Both the position numbers and the translations under genes were made by a program. Shown here piece after piece: positions 1-12,565 of a DNA stretch of 64,000 nt; position 1 is the first letter of the stretch, and every line of letters starts with the position of its first letter. Below the pieces are notes generated by a model that did no database searches, was not told the DNA's origin, and worked only from the letters and a program-made list of their open reading frames with translations. Source of the stretch: Eumeta japonica (lineage: Eukaryota; Arthropoda; Insecta; Lepidoptera; Psychidae); assembly GCA_005406025.1 (NCBI GenBank), contig BGZK01000764.1, forward strand, positions 124,001 through 188,000. The letters are read 5' to 3'.

Positions 1-450
1 TCCGACTCGCATATACTCCCTGAAGAGTGATACGGCTTGCCGTTAGTTGTTTAATTTAGTTAGAAGGGTTTGACGTCTTATCAGGTCGCGGCCTGATCGG
101 CATGGAGATGCCTCGGCGTGTGGCTGCCCTATGGGTGTTTCATGAGCAAGCACGTCGGCATAGGAAGTCACGAGAGGGCTCGGCACGGGCCGGGCCCTCG
201 AGCGGGTCGCCGGGAGGCGCCGAAGGCGCTCCGGTCGGTTAACCATCGAAGGTCGTAATGATGGGAGGAAAAATGTATGAAGTACGCTCCCGCTTGTATA
301 GAGCGAACCTGCGTCGCGACTTCCTCTCTACTACGTGCAGCCGACTGACGTTAGCAGCGCGTCCACCATAGTCAATCTGCCATCTCTTTCTATATTTTTC
401 GTATGACAAACATATCGGAAAGCATCGTAAAAAACTATACAAACATTATG
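1..450. other. CpG-rich block, possible retroelement fragment
   Basis: The block is much richer in CpG than the AT-rich DNA to its right. The minus strand carries a 67-codon open frame (43-246) with many Arg and Pro residues and the string SYADVLA, which resembles the proline-rich, YADV-containing segment found in many non-LTR retrotransposon ORF1 (gag) proteins. No zinc knuckle or other decisive domain is visible. It could equally be a host promoter or exon cut by the window edge. The identity is inference. Confidence 0.25.
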
Positions 451-1494
451 CAAATTATACTATGCTATTTAAATTTCTCGCCGTGCCCGTATCATTTCCT
501 ACGTATAATATCTACATATAACGTGATTTCGATAAGTTTATACGAGCACCGTAATCTGTACCTAGTGGTGTACTCGCTATAATTTCCTCCAATTTTTACC
601 TCATACCTGTGGCACGCAACTATCTGTATCCTGCATGACAACGCGAACTGACTGCATGACTTTTTTTAGTACAGTTACCTAGATTACCTGTATACCTGTG
701 GCGTGCAGTACTCCATATCGAGCATTTGCCACGCGATCCGGTTACGTGCCTAACTTAGGATCGTTGCCGAAATACTTCGATCGATGTATTATCCATCTAC
801 ATCTTAAAGGAAAAATAAAACAACCACCAGGAAATATCCTTAATTCAGCTTAAAATCTAACTTTATTCTTACATCGTTCCTTTCCTTCGTAACGCCGGAT
901 GATCTTTCATTATAGGATTATTATTTCCAGCTTATTTTAGCCTATACATACATATATACAAGAGACCTATTTTTAAGTGTAAAAATGTTGTCCGTGGCAA
1001 TATGTATTTTGTATTCACAAGTGATTGTTAATATTTTGAATATGATTTGATCGAGATGTTATCGATGACATATACCGTGTTGATGAACTCATCAAAAGGG
1101 TATAACATCTATTGCATGTTTGTAAGTACATAATTGTACTATATTTTTTGATTATGAAGCATAACCCAATGTATATTTAGGATTCTAAAACTATTAAATT
1201 TAACTTAATTACAATAATCTTTTTTTTTATATAATGAGCTGTTAATATCATATTATATATTTTTATTAAATTGTAAAATTTTAAAAGTAATGATATTCTA
1301 CGGCAAAGATCCACACCGGGGCCCCCCTAGTGGGCGCTGGAGCTTTTCGTAGGGGCAGTGGCAGGTCCAAAGGCAAAAGGGGGGCATTATGACAGTCAAG
1401 GGGGCGGTTGCGACATACCTACTTAGTTAAAAATTTAATATAATAAAATAATTTGAAAATACATCTATTTTGATAAAAAAACGTTTTTCATCAA
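451..1494. other. AT-rich intergenic stretch, no gene seen
   Basis: No coding signal was recognised. Two similar 30-base pieces containing ATACCTGTGGC lie about 80 bases apart (near 605 and 692), suggesting a small old duplication. A GC-rich patch of poly-G and poly-C tracts at about 1315-1405 sits directly beside the truncated end of the mariner copy and may be a piece of another transposon. Confidence 0.5.
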
Positions 1495-2514
1495 AATGAT
1501 GTTTAGAGAAGAGTTCTGAAGAGACCGAAACAGGTCTGAGGGTGTAAAGTCAGGCCTATATGGTGGATGCATTAACACTTTCCAACCAAACTCTCGATAT
1601 TTGCTGAGTGGTTATAGATGTGTGTGGTTTGGCATTATCATAGTGAAAAGCCACACCCTTTCTGTTCATAATTTCTGGTGCTTTTTTTTCTACGTCTTGC
1701 TTGAGTCTCATCAGCTGTTAGCAATAGAGATCATAATTGATGGTTTTGCTCGGCGATAAAAGCTTATAATGAATAATGCCCTTCCAATCCCACCATAAAC
1801 ATAGCATCAATTTATTGAGATTTAATCCGGGTTTTGTTATGGTCTGTGGAGTTTGCTTGTCTTCTGAATATGGTCTTTTTCCCATGTTCTTGTTGTATGT
1901 AATGCATTTTCCATTAACAGTGATCAATCTTTTCAAAAACGGTCCGGTTTCATGAAGTTTCAATAGAGAATCGCAAATGAGTATCCGATTCATTAGATTT
2001 CTTTCAATGAACTCGTGTGGGACTCGAGTATCGAGCATTTTGTATATCCAGCTTTTATTAATTGAGTCAAAATTGTTTTGTGGTCTATCCCCAGGTCTTC
2101 AGCTATGTTGTAAGAACTAGTTACTTGATCTTGCTCTACTTTTTCCAAAATGTCATCGACTCTATCTGTAACAAGTCGACCAAATCGAGGTTCATCTTTG
2201 ACATCAAAATTATTTGACTGAAAACGCTTGAACCAGTATTGTGCTACTTTTACCAACAATGCATTAGATCCATAAACATAATAAATTTTTTCGCTGCTTG
2301 TGTCGCATTTTTTCCCCTCTTTTTTTAATAAAAATCCAAAATATATCAAATTTCTACATTAGATTTACTTATTTTGGTGGATAGAAAAATGGCGGGATAC
2401 GGTTTTTACCTTATATTTTTTAATAGTATCAAAACTAGTCATATACAAATGTACAAGCAAAGAGATTATGCTGCAACGTTTTACTTATTAAATACAAAAA
2501 ACCTTTTCCCTCAA
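1495..2514 (-). mobile_element. Broken mariner transposon, 3' end missing
   Basis: Two minus-strand frames (1993-2349 and 1718-2038) together give most of a mariner transposase, joined by a frameshift. The first has the N-terminal helix-turn-helix segment, with YYVYGSNALLVKVAQYWFKR and DEPRFGRL. The second has the catalytic core segment LCLWWDWKGIIHYKLLSPSK. A decayed CCACACACATC... reading near 1620-1630 corresponds to the second catalytic Asp region. Matching the second copy at 61.2-62.5 kb places the outer inverted repeat near 2495-2514, while homology stops near 1495, before the other end. The subfamily looks like the cecropia/mori group (D,D34D). It is inactive. Confidence 0.85.
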
Positions 2515-3513
2515 CGTAATAGTTTTTAAAAAATTAACGAGCAAATGACGAGCGTACCGAAATATTTTGCAAAATCAATAAAAACAATCTCCTTTATATA
2601 GTCCAGTAAATAGAGCAGTTAACCAAGCATTGTAGTTCCGATATCTTCTATATCGTTTGGAGTAATCTAAATATAACTTCGACTTTGCAAATGAATGCTG
2701 TTTAATCGTCAATTAAAAAATAGAAGTATAAATGTTTTTTTGGTATATTCCTTTGTCCGTAAGTTTAACTGGAATCCTTTAACCTTTTTTTTTTACTATT
2801 GTATCTTGATATTACGTCACATATGAAGGACTCATACTTTCATCACCTACATTTTATAAGTAAAAATTTAACCTTTTAGTTATAATGTATTTTATAAAAG
2901 ATATTTGGTATTATAATTGCAGCTTCATAAGAACTTTGAAAAAAAATATCGTTACTGACGTGAGTTATCACATAATTGATGTGTTGTATAAATTCGTGAT
3001 CGGGATACAAATCGATTTATTTTAAGATACAGCAAAGCGAGTTTCAAAAGCAAATGAGGTTATTTAATACTAATAAATTTATTGGTTACCACTATCTTAC
3101 TTAACGTAATTTTATGATTCATCTTATATTCTTTCTTGGACATTTTGAATATTTTTGTCAAATTGAACCATTTTCATTTTCCTAAAACATCGTTGTGCCT
3201 TTTATTCGTCATTTACATTGCTTAAGTTATCATAATTGTACATGCTATTATAACTTGATCAATAATAATTATAGTATGATACAATTTTAAAAAACAATGA
3301 AACTGTAATGAAGAAACTGATAAACTAATAAAACGTTTATGTAAATTCACATAATAATAATAACTAATATACAAATGCAACAAAGACATGTTTCCTTGTA
3401 ATTAAACAAACACTATATATCGCTTCTCTCGTTTCCATACACTTTATGAATATTTTCGTACAGCGCCAATTATTTGAGAAATATGAACCAAATTGCATAA
3501 CATTCTTCTGCAG
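2515..3513. other. AT-rich DNA, presumed retm intron
   Basis: No coding signal was seen. Because the first visible retm exon begins in the middle of a protein domain with a good acceptor, this stretch should be intron of that gene, and the gene must continue left of the window. The mariner and the CpG-rich block may therefore also lie inside the gene. Confidence 0.5.
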
Positions 3514-6500
3514 ATGACAACACTCGTAGTAAATTCCTGTTCTATGGCGGCAAAGACTACCTACAGGCTGGAGGGCTTTTAGACTACATACCCAAGGACC
3601 TCATACCTGATTTCCTCGGAGGACCCTGCAAGGTACTGATGTCATATTGATATATGTATTAAAAAGTGAGACTTAACTTAAAACTATTGAAGTTATGTAA
3701 AAAATACTTTCATAGACTATTTATTAGAACTATAAAATTTTAAACAAATAGTAATAAATATACTAGCTTCCCGCCCGTGCCTTCGCCCACGTGGACATAG
3801 AATGTGTTCCTTCACCTTTTTTTCATAGAAATCCCTTACCACCAATCCCAATCTTATTCCCGCTCTCAATTCTGGTTCCAGTACTGTTTTAAATTTCGGT
3901 CCCGGTCACGCTCTTGATTCTAATCTCGATCCTACACTGGCTTTTGACCCCGATTCCGTTTTGAATTTCGGTCCAGTCTTGGCTCTCGTTTCTGCTCCAC
4001 ATCCCACTTTTAATTCCGATACCGCTCACGGTTCCAACTCGTACGAAGCCAGGACAAATGCTGGTACCAAAATAAAATATGGGCTATATTGCTGTGATAC
4101 AGTGTAGCTTCATATATGTGAAATTGTGACGTCCGATTTAAATAAATCCGATATTCTGCTCCAAGCAAAGCTCTATTTCCCCGTGAAAACCGCATTCAAA
4201 TCCGTTAAGTAATTTCATAAATTGCGAGAACAGACAGCTGGCAAAAAATTTTAACATTGATCTATTCTCTTTTATTACCATTCTCTTACCGTCCCCTCTC
4301 CATATTTTATGCCTACCTTCAATATACAGACACACCTGGCACTAAAGATTTATTATTTGTATAGATTGGCGCCTAATTTTGCAGCCTCACAATAACATGT
4401 AATATGTTGTATTAAATTATGGAAATTTATATGGAAAGAAATATTTGTACATAGACGAAGTGAAATGAAATAAAAGAAATGAAGTTTTAATCTGACAAAG
4501 TCCAGATACTATGTTGTGACTATTGATTATTTATTTTTTTTGATTTAGATTTAAATGTTGTGATTATTACATATTTTCAAATATGTCACATATAAAATTA
4601 ACCATAAATGAAATTTGTAAAATCTTTAGTTACTTAGTAACATTCATAACGTAAGTACATTAGAATAATGAAAATATGCTTTACCATTTAAATATAAATG
4701 TTCAGTATTTTAGTAAATTTATTAATATGAAAACTATTTAGTTTTATATATATATATATATATAATACAAAAAAAAATTTAAAATTGCATGCAGACAGAG
4801 ATAATAGAACCGGAATCGTTCATTCCTCATCACTATTACTGCCTGAGGATCATAGACAACGTGAGAAAAAAAGAGAAACTTAATGTCATTATAAAAGCTA
4901 GGCACCTGTGAAAGAAATTGTTCGTACAACACTTGTGTTGTTAAAAGTTGAGTATCATCCTGATGGACTTGTTGAATTCTTTTGATTTGTTAACATTTGG
5001 GATTGTGATTTTTTTTCATTCTTCAATTCTGTATGATTCTTAAGACTATTTAGTAATCAAAGTTGATAAATGGATGGTCTCATTTAAATATTATTTAATA
5101 CATAAAAAAAGAATCACAATCATCAATGTTATAACTTTGTGTAAATTTAAACTCAGAAATTCAATTGCATATTAATTATAACACAAGACAAATTATAATT
5201 ACATATTTTTTTTTGTATAAAAGGACAATGCTTGACGCCAGTACAATACGTGTTAGAACCAACAATATACTTCTAGTTTTGTAAATTTAAGAGAATCAGA
5301 TATAGATTGAAAAATCAAATAATTACTTATTTGGAGTGAGATAAAAATGAGCATGCTTTACAATTTAAGAATAATATAGGTTATTTAATAAAACTAAAAA
5401 TTAAACGCATAATATTTGCATAAATAATTAACTTCGTTAATAATTATTTTCATTCTAAAGCATAATCACATTACATGATATATTCCCACTGCCACACAAC
5501 CATATCTGCATCACATGCATTGGCGTAACTAGGAATTTTGTCTAGGGAGGCAGCCGCCCAGCTGGCCTAACCGCAGTCATTGAATAAGAGATCATAAATA
5601 ACGCCTAGTAATAAATTATAATGGAGTTCATTCACTCTCCTTGAAAGCGATTACACAGTAAATAATTCTTCAATACTGTTGATTTTTCGAATGTGGATAA
5701 GAAGTTTTTAGGGTGGATGTTGCTCATCCTTGCCCCCTAACTATGCTCATAAACATATATTTACCAAACTAATTCCAATTTCACAATTTCAGCTGCTAAA
5801 GCACTAAATTTAACTTATATTCTACATTTAACAGCTTCCAAAAGTCCTGATTAGATAAACAAACACATTTCTTTGTTATTGTAGCAGTTCACAAATAAGA
5901 AAACAACTTACCATAAAATAATGTGTTGAAAATTGTTCATTATTTTTTACGAGTTAATAATAAGGCATCAAATAAGCTCATTAACTGATTATTGGTTCAT
6001 AAGCGAATTTCGACACTGTCCTTTGTTAATTTATATTAAATGTATAAAAATACCTTTGAATTAAATAATTTTACACAAAGTTTGATTGGAAAGCTTTAAT
6101 ATTTTACACATTTTAGTAAGAGCAAAATCTCAAATACGTTTGTGTTAAACACTAATATGGCACTCTATCATAAGGTAATGTATAAACCACAGCTTCATTA
6201 TGAAAATGTAATATCTGTTATTTGCTAAATATCATTGTATGGTTGCAAAGCATCTACCGACATGGTTAGTTATTCAAAATGGCTAAAATAGCGGAATCTG
6301 GCCGATTCAAAAAAATCATTGTAATAGTATTGTATGCAGTACAACGCACGAAACAAAGTTGGCCACGAAAACGTCCCAATGGCGTAATATAAAAACGCGG
6401 GGGCGACGGCGGAAGGGCCGGGAGTATTGTACCTGCGCATCTCATCACTCGCAGACGATTCAGAGCGGCAGAGTTTCGTGCATTGTACTGTAATGCTAGT

Positions 6501-9500
6501 TGATTTCTATTACGTTACATTGATTTATACATTTCCTCCAATAAAATTATTACTTGTTACTTATAATACAGTATAAGACATGTAAGATCACAATAATATA
6601 CATGGTTAAATAATTTAGAATTATAATAGCACAGAATATATTCTGAAGTAATTAAATTATAATGTTTGCATTACTTTTATATTTTCTCATTGTTTATCAT
6701 TTGTCTTACGTCGCCATTTAAATATTTACATTCATAATAATAAAGCAATATTTAACTATTTCAAATATAATGCATTATGTAATGTGACCAATATGATAGA
6801 ATTTGATCACACGTACTAATGTTTCCATGACGTTCATCTCATGTTTCAGTCATATTGTCTATGTTGTAGAGTTTCGTGCACGAGGGCGGGCTGGTCCCCA
6901 AGAGTCTGTACGTGGCAGGCGCGTTCAATGCCCGTGACGGCGACCCCCTCAGCGAAGACAGCATCTACAGCTCCGTCAGCCTCAGCAAGGGACAGGTTGT
7001 AGACACGTATTGTGTTTGGTTGTCTATACCAAGATTTTCCAAAAGAGATACTTTTTTCTTATTCATAGTCAATTGTAACGAACTTTATTGTTCGTTACAA
7101 TTTACAACAATGTGCAATTGTTATATTCGACATTACAACAAAGTATGCGTTTTTTATAGCGAAATGTACACGAACGAAAGAATGTCACTATGAATATCAC
7201 TGGTATTAATCATCCTATTAGTGGTATAAATGTGAAAGTTTATATGTTTGGATGTTCTTTACTCAATCACGCTTGAACAGAATGATCTAATACTATACAG
7301 TAATATATTTCATACAGCGGAATAACATATAGTCTATGATTTATAAAGATACTAAGTTTTGCTCGCGACTTTGCTTGCGTGATCGTACAACGAATGAACT
7401 TTAATTATGCCGATAGGTTATCGATAACAACAATATTCAAGAGAAATTCAAGTCTTACCTATATAGGTTCGGGATCGCAATCGCGAGCAGGACCAGAATT
7501 AGGATCAAGAGCGTAAGCGAGATCGTTTCATAATAAAGATATTTGTGGCATCACGTGCGTTTTCGATGTAGGAATATGGGTTTTCTGGTGTGGCATCAAG
7601 AACGCGGCCGACGTCAGGATCATGATTTATAATGTCATCGATCGATATGAAAGATTAAAGAATTCGTTGTATGTCCACGTAGGTGGAGCCGTGGGTGAAT
7701 TATGCATATTTTAAAAAGAAGTAGAATATAGATCGGTACTAGAATCGGAATCGCAAGCGGGGCTAGGACTGAAATCGAAATAAGAAACAACATCGCGATC
7801 AAGTTTGACGGTTGACAGAGTGATCGGTTGACATAAATGATAAAGAATTCATTCTATGTCCATGCGGACAGAGCCTTCTGCAAATTTGCTTTTTTTTTTA
7901 ATCAAAGTAACTATAAGCCAATTTTGATGAAATAAAGCTTACATGCTGTCCCGAACTGCGTTAAAATTATATGTATTGGGGATTAGCATATTCAAAGAGA
8001 GAATAAGTTTTTAGAAATGGTCTTATGACATTGTTACATTCCCTACTTCGCTGGCAATAAGGATTTTTTAAATTTAACAACACATAGTATTATTGTTATT
8101 TTCTTTTTAGCCAAAAATTTAATTAATAAAGTCAAGATATCTGGCTAGACGATGCGTTCATATTGCTGTAAGTTGTTCCTAGAATTGATATAGTTATTCA
8201 TATTGTTAGGTACTCCATAAAATCAAGCCGTAGTTAGCTTTTATTTTCAAGAAAATATGTGTTTAAAATGAAATTAATATTCATGTAAAAAAAAAATCCG
8301 AGGTTCACTTGAACCTCCAAACCCAGGCAATATCCGTGCATAAAATTACTTCTAATCTTTAATTCAACAAAAGTTTCATATTAACCAGGTACATGAAGTG
8401 ATAGTCAAAAACCGCGACCCTCATAGCGTGTTGACCTGGGACTTCGACGTGATGCGGCAGGACATCGCGTTCACTGTATTCCGCACCATCAAGGAGTTAC
8501 CCTCGCCCAAGGAAGAAGATCCAACCCATAATGGTATGATAATGAAATACTTTTACTTTATTAATTCATATAGTCTTTCTAAATAGTTCATTTATATGTG
8601 GTTATTAAGGAGAGACTGCATATAGAAAAGGGAATCGATCATGCATCTTTTCGCAATTCAATTTCGCAATATTCATAATTTCCTCCTTTTTAGAACAACT
8701 TTGGCAAAGTAACTATAGCAAAAATATGTTATCGAAAATATGCTTATAAATAATATAGAGAAAACCTTACGAAATGCTCGAGCTGACGACGCCCACGCGT
8801 CGCACGCGGCGATGTAAAGGTTGCTGAAGGTATTATTACATTACATCTCTAATTTTGCATATGTATTCCACTCACCTCTAAACAAACAAGGTAAACTTAG
8901 ACAAATTATCTCGTAAACAATACTTCACGTAACTTACGGACTTTCAGGCAGCAATGTCACCTCCGCAAACTCCCCAACAATAAATTATGTTTGTGTTTCG
9001 ATAGTAGTAGAAAGCAGTGTTATTAAACACTTAAATATTAATTACACATAATCGTAGTTTCAAACACGGTAATATCGTAAACGTAACACTTTATAACAAA
9101 ATGCCTAGAACTCTAAAGCCGTGTGTCCGTTCGGTAACTCGCGCGGACGGGCGGATCCGCGCCGGATTCGCTAAACACTGCCGACGCCCATTACGTGCAG
9201 GGTTCTGATGACGAGTAGGGCGGGCTTTGGGGGGTCTGTCACTAAGAACTAAGATTGTACCTCGTAAATTTACACGTTCACATTCTGAGTTATTTTTCTC
9301 AGAAATGGCTACTTCAATAACTATAGTTTCTTTGGCAAAGTTGTTCTAAAAAAAAAAGGAGATTTTGACATTATTTGCAGAAAGATGCATGATCGATTCC
9401 ATACGAATGTGTTCAGGGTTGTGCGTGGGTGGCGCGGGTGGCGAGACGGAGGGCGTGGGGCGATCGGCGTTGGAGCGCAGTGGCTGGCGTGAGGGCGAAC

Positions 9501-12500
9501 ACTATCAGCGTGTCGAGCCCGCGCTGCTTTGTCATGACGGCGAGAGCATACAGGTTTAGTGAATCATGAGTATTACAAAATTACAAAAATTGTTACGAGA
9601 ATTACAAAAACGCGTGATGTCAGATCACTTTTTCAAAGTAATGTGAATAAGAAAAAACTGAATCAGGTCATTTGTTCGTCTGTTAGATTTTTTTTTTCTT
9701 TTTCTACTTCTATTTAAAGAAAAGGTCTTCAAATAAAGGATCATCAAATGGATCATTAGTCACACAATCACTACCAGTAACTGAAAATTAGTTGGTAATA
9801 CTAGAAAAAACTTAAAGATTGTTCTTTAATTAATGGTGTGTTAAAATTTTAGAACAATTATAGTAAGACAATTGAAATTAAAGCAAAATAAAGGAATTGA
9901 TGAATCCGTAATTATAAGAATTTAATTTAATCACATAATTAAATCTATGCAAAATAAACTATCGAAAAATCTTAATGATATTATATTTAGGGTTTTGTAC
10001 CTCAAAATGAACCATTATTGGGTCACTTCATTGTCCGTGCTATTTAGCGGACTATATACACTATAGTGTGAAATATCTCAATACTTTTCATTGCCTTATT
10101 TTTAATTTACTTTAAATCAAATCCTTGTATTACTTTGAGAATTTGGTTGTGAGTGTTACCTTTTCATAGTATTTTAAAAACTGTGATCACTTCATCCTTT
10201 TTTTTTATAAACTCTCACGCCTATTTCCCAGAAGGGTAAACAGAGACCACAGAACTCTATATGGTATTGCTCCATTGACATCGATCAATCGTTTCATGCA
10301 AGATCAATGTTTTTGAATGCTTAAATATTGGCTCTCCATTCTCCAAATTCGGCGGGCACAAAATTTCCTAAAGCGATCTGTGCCAACTCATTCGCTCTAT
10401 AGATTTATTTTTAATAGTCTACGTTAATTTATCTGTCCCCAATGGCCAACCACTCCAAAATTATTGTTTCTACTCTTTCCACTACGTCCTTTTTCAAATT
10501 ACACCATTCACTGATATAACCATTCCTATATCTGTTTTTAAAGACAACACATATGCTATGTAAGGATCGTATCGCTATTTTATTCTATTTGCATGCTTTG
10601 TCTACTATACTTAACTTTCGACACCGTACATAAGCTTAGGGATAAGAATTCCATTATGAATAGCCAAAAGAGCTGGTCGTGAGACGTTTTTGCTTTTCAT
10701 GGCAGCAGGTAAAATCCCATTCACTATATTTCCCGATTGATTCTCTTTTCAATAACTCTTAACCCGTTTACCATCATTTGTAAACAAACTACCCAAATGT
10801 AAAAACTCTTTCACTCTCTTGCTATACATATATCATATTCAGTCATACTTTTGCTTCTCCTAAACACCTTAATTTTAGTATTGTTGACTTTTGCATCCAT
10901 ACCTCTTTTCTCAGCAGAAACATTCATTTTGGTAACCGTCGCTGTAAATCGCATCCCGCGAGAAATACTTGACTGTCGGAGAGGGATTTGACATATAGTT
11001 CACTCATTCTTAATTAACGTTCATACTCGTTCAAATTATACAGACCGCTAGCCATAAATAATCTATAAACACGGTGACGCTACACATCCCTGTCGGACAC
11101 TTCTTTGGATATGTCAAACCGGTCAGTGTATGCTCCATTTATTCTAATGCAGGCATTGGAGTCTGTATAGCGATTGCAATGTTCTTATCGAAATCAAGTT
11201 TGTACATCCAACTCTTATTTTCAATTTAATTCATAATCCTTTCCATAATTGTTTTCCCAATTTGCGGAGGAGACTGTAGGACACTGGTTTCTAAAAAACT
11301 TACTATGAACTTTTTCCTCTTTAAAGAGAAACAATGAAGGCTTTGCACTAATTATTAGGTACCCTACGGATTTTTCAACACAAGGAATAATGTATAACAA
11401 TACTGGGTCAGACTGCAGCTTGAAGTCTCCACGTTTGCTTATTTTTCAAAAATTGTTTCCCTAAACAACGCCTGTCCTTTTTGAACGACAGAACAGAGAC
11501 ATTTAAACACTTATACTTTATAGTAACAAAAAAATATAATAGATGGCGCCGCAGTACTACAGTTAAGTTTATTGGAATGCAACTGACCAATCTCTGTTGC
11601 CCATTATTTTGTATTCAATGCGGATGAAATCGCGAACTGAAATTGTCATTCTATAAGAAAATATGGTTATAGGGATCGCACGTGATGACGGAGTGCGGCA
11701 CGTACGTGCTGCAGTGGCGCTGGCAGTCGCCGCCCGAACTGCTGGACTCGTTGCACGCATTACATCCGCCGCGTGCTCAGCTCATGTATTTCTACGAGAC
11801 CCTCGCCAGTCACCATTACAAGTGAGACTTCTCTCAAGCAAAAACAACTAAGATTGTGATGGTTAATAATGTGACCAGTATGCAAAAGAACATTTAGGTC
11901 TTGAAGTTTCACTTGTTATGGCCTCATAACTAAAAACTAAAAGTCATTGGAGTTTATTATTAATTAGTTTTAAAATGAAATGGAACCTTAGAGAATGTAC
12001 TTATATTCCTGAATTAGAAGCTATTCTTTAGCATGATTATAAAAATATATATGATGCTGAAATTATAATGATCATTTATAAGTTTATTCCTTATAAATGA
12101 TTATCTTGTTCAACTTGACACTTAAATTTGATGTTTATAACACAAATTAAATTTTTTTTTCTTCTTTATATTTTCTAATACTCGGTGAAGCGTCAGCCGG
12201 CTGTCAATACTCACCAGTAAATTTAGCCAAAATTTGTGCGTGCCTAATTTCACTGTGTTAATTTTTTTATAGTTGCTGTACACATCTTTTACTTTACCCT
12301 ACACTCATGCAAATAATTACAATATTAAAAGCTGTAGGAACATATCACTTATATATATATATATATATATATATATAATGTTTCAATTAAAAACATAGGA
12401 ATGAAATAATAAAATGACAACATATAAGCGAAACATTATTGCAACAAGAATTGTAAATAACCCACCGTTACCATCAGGGGGTCAATGTCGAGCCTGCAGT

Positions 12501-12565
12501 CGGGAGTCAGCGGCTTCTCGGCACTGAGTGGCAAGTCTGGCACCAGCTCGTGTCCCTCGCGGTGA
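3514..12565 (+). CDS. retm: Sec14-like protein with GOLD domain (retm/SEC14L1 type), C-terminal six exons
   Basis: Exons are read at 3514-3632, 6870-6995, 8389-8533, 9381-9553 (or 9417-9553), 11673-11821 and 12478-12565. All have AG/GT borders and matching phases, and the last ends at TGA. Exon 1 closes the CRAL-TRIO lipid-binding domain (TRSKFLFYGGKDY, IPDFLGGPCK). Exon 2 gives HEGGLVPKSLY. Exons 3-5 form the GOLD domain (SVLTWDFDVMRQDIAFTVF, VEPALLCHDGESIQ, GSHVMTECGTYVLQWRW). Exon 6 gives SMSSLQSGVSGFSAL. This order is that of SEC14L1 and Drosophila real-time. In that family a PRELI/MSF1 domain and most of CRAL-TRIO precede; those exons must lie left of the window. The proteins bind lipids or small hydrophobic ligands and act at membranes; the exact role here is not shown. 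Exon 4 abuts a MITE that offers an alternative acceptor. Introns carry Helitron, LTR-like and LINE debris. Confidence 0.9.
3763..4365 (-). mobile_element. Non-autonomous Helitron, 603 bp, both ends present
   Basis: On the minus strand the element starts TCTATAC at 4365 after a host A, and ends in CTAG at 3763 before a host T, as expected for Helitron insertion between A and T. Just inside the 3' end is a short hairpin region (about 3768-3793, stem CGTG/CACG) matching the lepidopteran Helitron end box. The interior (about 3840-4020) is a run of degenerate GATCCCG / ATTCC-like units with no coding capacity. It lies in a retm intron and is closely related in layout and length to the copy at 33046-33650. 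Confidence 0.75.
4745..4764. repeat. (TA)n microsatellite
   Basis: Short pure TA run inside a retm intron. Confidence 0.9.
5519..5752. mobile_element. Small MITE with GGCGTAACTAGG-type ends
   Basis: The left end reads TTGGCGTAACTAGG and the right end, reverse complemented, reads GAGCATAGTTAGGGG, an imperfect inverted repeat of about 15 bases. The inside is AT-rich and non-coding. This looks like a small non-autonomous DNA transposon in a retm intron. Target duplications are not clear, so the exact limits are approximate. Confidence 0.5.
6316..6571 (+). mobile_element. Possible solo LTR
   Basis: A segment starting TGTAATAG and ending ATACA has LTR-like signals in order: a TATA-like ATATAAAAAC near 6388, a GC-rich transcribed-looking part (6395-6480), and AATAAA near 6540. 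The ends are only weakly inverted and no target duplication was confirmed. It lies in a retm intron. It could also be an unrelated promoter-like repeat. Confidence 0.3.
7455..7895 (+). mobile_element. Helitron-like fragments, plus orientation
   Basis: Two stretches (about 7465-7710 and 7725-7890) carry degenerate units such as GGATCGCAATCG and AATCGGAATCG, the complement of those in the Helitron copies at 3.8 and 33.1 kb. Each stretch ends in a decayed end box (GTCCACGTAGGTGGAGC near 7675; GTCCATGCGGACAGAGC near 7858) without CTAG. They look like truncated copies in a retm intron. Confidence 0.5.
8631..9400. mobile_element. 770-bp DNA transposon with long terminal inverted repeats, abutting retm exon 4
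   Basis: The left end (GGAATCGATCATGCATCTTT at 8631) is repeated inverted at the right end (AAAGATGCATGATCGATTCC ending at 9400). The inverted repeat continues inward: CCTTTTTAGAACAACTTTGG near 8688 mirrors CCAAAGTTGTTCTAAAAA near 9340, giving arms of about 100 bases with a deletion of roughly 20 in the right arm. The middle has two GC-rich patches (8785-8815 and 9110-9235) and no transposase, so it is non-autonomous. Its right end stops 16 bases before a candidate retm exon 4 acceptor and itself contains another. No clear target duplication was found. Confidence 0.75.
10208..11275 (-). mobile_element. Non-LTR retrotransposon remnant (reverse transcriptase, C-terminal half)
   Basis: Read on the minus strand with several frame changes, the translation gives reverse-transcriptase pieces in the right order: INGAYTDRFDISKEV (about 11150-11100), VYRLFMASGLYNLNEYE (about 11070-11020), DAKVNNTKIKVF, LHLGSLFTNDGK, KSKNVSRPALLAIHNGILIP (about 10680-10630) and KLMYGVES. 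The catalytic YADD box is not recognisable. The element is 5' truncated, with no endonuclease, and has many frameshifts. It lies antisense in the intron between retm exons 4 and 5. A related 3' end occurs near 16.8 kb. Confidence 0.75.
12351..12377. repeat. (TA)n microsatellite
   Basis: Pure TA run in the last retm intron. Confidence 0.9.

Noticed and set aside
4795..4860. Possible extra retm exon after TGCATGCAG at about 4794
   Set aside because: The family sequence is continuous between the exons ending at 3632 and starting at 6870, so no exon is needed.
11569..11851. Alternative frames on both strands over 11.6-11.85 kb
   Set aside because: Shadows of retm exon 5.
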